Assembly (NCBI GenBank): GCA_958295985.1
Contig: OY282432.1
Span: 2,107,282-2,171,281, forward strand
Origin: an uncultured Candidatus Binatia bacterium
GTDB taxonomy: Bacteria; Desulfobacterota; Binatia; UBA9968; JAJDTQ01
Reading direction: 5' to 3'
DNA: 64,000 nucleotides
Shown here: piece after piece, positions 61,972-64,000 of the stretch
How the letters are laid out: each line of letters opens with the position of its first letter
Numbering within the stretch: position 1 is the stretch's first letter
Notes under the pieces: model-generated
Told to the model about the DNA's origin: nothing
Databases searched by the model: none
The model's input: the letters and a program-made list of their open reading frames with translations, nothing else
Program-made: the position numbers and the translations under genes

Positions 61972-63573
61972 ATGACCTGTTTGACACGGGAGACTACGGA
62001 AGTGCAGCAATCCGAAGCATCCCCTGCCCCCTCCCCACCCCGCAGGCGGATCATGATAATCGATCCACCTTTCAAGCGCCTCTACCACGACAATGCGTCG
62101 CTGGTGAAATTCCCCCTGGCGCTTGGCTATCTCTCGGGGGCGGTCTTGAAGTGGACGGATTGGGAGGTCCAGGCCTACAACGCCGATTTCAACCCGAAGA
62201 AGAAAGCCATCACAATCGACAACGTAACCCGCATCAAAGAAGGAATGGACCGTTACCTGCGGACGCTGGAAGACCCCGCGGCGCCTGTATGGGCAGAGAT
62301 ACGGTCGGCCATAGCGGAGTTCAACCCTGACGTCATCGGCATCAGTTCCAAGACCCAGAACTTCCCGTCCGCGATGAGGGTTGCGCGAATCGCCAAGGAG
62401 CATGATCCCGGCACGCTGGTCGTCCTGGGCGGCCCCCATGCCACCTTGTCCACGATGGCGGCGCTGGATTGCCCGGATATCGACGTGGCGGTGTTGGGCG
62501 AAGGGGAGACGACGCTGGTCGAGCTGCTCGAGGCCCGGGAAAACGGCGCGCCGCCGAGTGAGGTGGCGGGGTTGGCCTACCGTCAGGACGGCCGCAAGGT
62601 GTTCACGCCGCCGCGCACCAACATTGCCGACCTCGACGAACTGCCTTTTCCCGCGGAAGCTGCGCCGCGCGTGCTGCGGGACTACGCCAGTTATCCGGCC
62701 GAAGCCTTCGGATATGTCTTCTCGGCTCGCGGCTGCCCTTACGCTTGCACCTTCTGCGAGTCCAAGGCCATCTGGACGCAAACGACCCGCTGGCGCTCAC
62801 CGGAAAACGTGGTGCGGGAACTCAAGTTACTGATGGAGCGGGGCGTCCGGTACGTCTACTTCGACGATGACACCTTCGGAATCCACCCGCGTTATATCGA
62901 GGAACTGTGCAGTTTGATCGAAACCGAGTGCCCCAAGCTCAAATGGGGCTGCGAGATCACCGTCGGCGTGGTCAAGGAGCGGTCGGTCGAATGGATGCGA
63001 CGTTCCGGCTGTGTGCGGGTCAATATCGGTATCGAGTCGGGAAACAACCGGATACTGCGCAGCGTCAAGAAGGGGCACACCATCGAGAAGGCGTATCCCG
63101 CGGTGGACCTCTGCCGGCGGAAGGGTATCGAAGTCGGCGCCTTCTTCATGGTGGGTTTCCCGTGGGAAACGGAAGAGACGTTGCGAGACACTCTGACGGC
63201 CATCGAGAAGATTAACGCCGACAACATCATGCTGAGCATTTTCACCCCCTATCCGGGTTCCGAGTTGTTCCAGGTGTGCAAGGAGCTCGGGGTGGTGGAC
63301 GACGACTTCGACATCACGATTTACAACCATCAGAGCCCGGAGAACTGCTTCACCGCCTTTATCCCGCCGGAGCGTTTCAAGGAACTGGTCCGGGAGGCGG
63401 TCTCGGTTGTCGGGCGCAAAAACAGCCGCGGCCGGTGGCGCCGGGCGGTCATGATGCTGCTTCATCGCGACTTCTATCGAACGAGGCACATGGCGCGGCA
63501 GTTCCTCCTCACCCGCGCGGCGTGGTATTCCGCGCGCGTCTTTCGACGCCTCCGGCTCAGGGCATCGGCCTGA
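61972..63573 (+). CDS. Radical SAM protein with N-terminal B12-binding-type domain
   Basis: 533 residues. The N-terminal part resembles the cobalamin-binding Rossmann domain of this class (PLALGYLSGAVL; NPDVIGISSKT; LVVLGGPHATLS; DVAVLGEGETT), although no clear DxHxxG base-off His motif is visible. The radical SAM CxxxCxxC appears as CPYACTFC near residue 260, followed by YFDDDTFG, GIESGN and GFPWETEE, typical of the BchE/methyltransferase/desaturase-like B12 radical SAM group. It would use a 4Fe-4S cluster to cleave SAM for methylation or another modification. GGAAG lies 7 nt before the ATG. Its neighbours suggest surface-glycan or lipid modification; the reaction is unknown. Confidence 0.85.
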   Translation: MTCLTRETTEVQQSEASPAPSPPRRRIMIIDPPFKRLYHDNASLVKFPLALGYLSGAVLKWTDWEVQAYNADFNPKKKAITIDNVTRIKEGMDRYLRTLEDPAAPVWAEIRSAIAEFNPDVIGISSKTQNFPSAMRVARIAKEHDPGTLVVLGGPHATLSTMAALDCPDIDVAVLGEGETTLVELLEARENGAPPSEVAGLAYRQDGRKVFTPPRTNIADLDELPFPAEAAPRVLRDYASYPAEAFGYVFSARGCPYACTFCESKAIWTQTTRWRSPENVVRELKLLMERGVRYVYFDDDTFGIHPRYIEELCSLIETECPKLKWGCEITVGVVKERSVEWMRRSGCVRVNIGIESGNNRILRSVKKGHTIEKAYPAVDLCRRKGIEVGAFFMVGFPWETEETLRDTLTAIEKINADNIMLSIFTPYPGSELFQVCKELGVVDDDFDITIYNHQSPENCFTAFIPPERFKELVREAVSVVGRKNSRGRWRRAVMMLLHRDFYRTRHMARQFLLTRAAWYSARVFRRLRLRASA

Positions 63574-63637
63574 CGGCCGTGGGACAACGCCGAAGTGGCG
63601 CAAGACTTGCGCGCCTTGTGTGGACGTTAGCCCCTGC

Positions 63638-64000
63638 ATGGACATTTTGCGTTTTCTGACCCGCTATTCACCCCGGCCGGCCAAGAAAGTGTACCGGCGC
63701 CTTTTCGGCGACGAGCAGTGGTTCCTGGCCGTGAACGCCGTCCGGCCCGTGGCCGGTTCGGGAATGACCGGACGGGCGCCCGCGGCGCAGTTCAAGGTGC
63801 ATCATGCTCCGCCCGGTCGTTTCTGGGCCGACCCCTTTCCCATCGTTGTTGACGGCAAGGTTTGGGTGTTCTTCGAAGATTACTCGTTCGCGTTGAAGAA
63901 AGCCGCCATCGCGTACGCTCCGGTGTCCGCCGCTGGCGACCTGGGCGAAGTCGCCACTGCGTTGGAATGTCCCTACCATCTCTCCTACCCGTTTATTTTC
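63638..64000 (+). CDS. GINT1 N-terminal-like / glycan-locus protein (3' end outside window)
   Basis: An open frame of 121 codons with no stop, cut by the right edge, starting at ATG 63638 (an in-frame GTG at 63620 is an alternative; neither has a clear ribosome site). Visible motifs: FWADPFPIVVDGKVWVFFEDY, then IAYAPV and a terminal HLSYPFIF. This pattern resembles the predicted five-bladed propeller-like N-terminal domain annotated in glucosamine inositolphosphorylceramide transferase-like proteins and in bacterial polysaccharide loci, sometimes fused to formyltransferases. It lies 64 bp after the radical SAM gene, consistent with a glycan-modification operon continuing to the right. Confidence 0.6.
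   Translation, partial: MDILRFLTRYSPRPAKKVYRRLFGDEQWFLAVNAVRPVAGSGMTGRAPAAQFKVHHAPPGRFWADPFPIVVDGKVWVFFEDYSFALKKAAIAYAPVSAAGDLGEVATALECPYHLSYPFIF

Overview
The window is very GC-rich and comes from a diderm (Gram-negative type) bacterium. Two giant surface-protein genes end in an autotransporter-like outer-membrane beta-barrel with a terminal aromatic residue, and the binding protein and giant protein carry Sec signal peptides. The gene mix (HpaB-family hydroxylase, Fbp-type ABC importer, molybdenum hydroxylase subunit, PAPS sulfotransferase, B12-binding-type radical SAM protein) would fit an uncultured environmental or host-associated proteobacterium-like or Tectomicrobia-like lineage. That placement is inference; no rRNA or phylogenetic marker is present. 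No tRNA, rRNA, CRISPR array or IS element was recognised.

Layout. (1) 2-22930 (+): the 3' part of a giant adhesin gene, cut by the left window edge. It has two blocks of Calx-beta-like repeats, then a tail of 276-bp putative-Ig repeats, then a helical linker and barrel. (2) 22997-27029: a small-molecule cassette of a DHA2-type MFS exporter (-), then an HpaB-family flavin monooxygenase and a PAPS sulfotransferase (+). (3) 27375-53459 (+): a complete giant adhesin of about 8,694 residues with a signal peptide, an N-terminal Ig-like array, a long Calx-beta array with a near-identical 720-bp higher-order repeat, the same kind of tail array and an almost identical barrel. (4) 60823-53530 (-): a probable five-gene operon with an Fbp-type ABC importer (ATPase, binding protein, fused permease), a molybdopterin-binding hydroxylase large subunit and an SDR oxidoreductase. 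(5) 61033-64000 (+): start of a likely surface-glycan or modification cluster with a class I methyltransferase, a radical SAM protein and a truncated gene resembling the GINT1 N-terminal family, which runs off the right edge.

The two adhesins share a 1.7-kb 3' segment, at about 99% identity by eye, as direct repeats exactly 30,529 bp apart. They also share shorter near-identical tracts inside their repeat arrays. The second gene's array is recently homogenised, whereas the first gene's repeats are diversified. The most distinctive content is therefore a pair of recombining giant adhesins that flank a compact hydroxylase/sulfotransferase/exporter cassette. Coding is dense; the only gene-free stretch over 300 bp is the leader upstream of the second adhesin (27030-27374).
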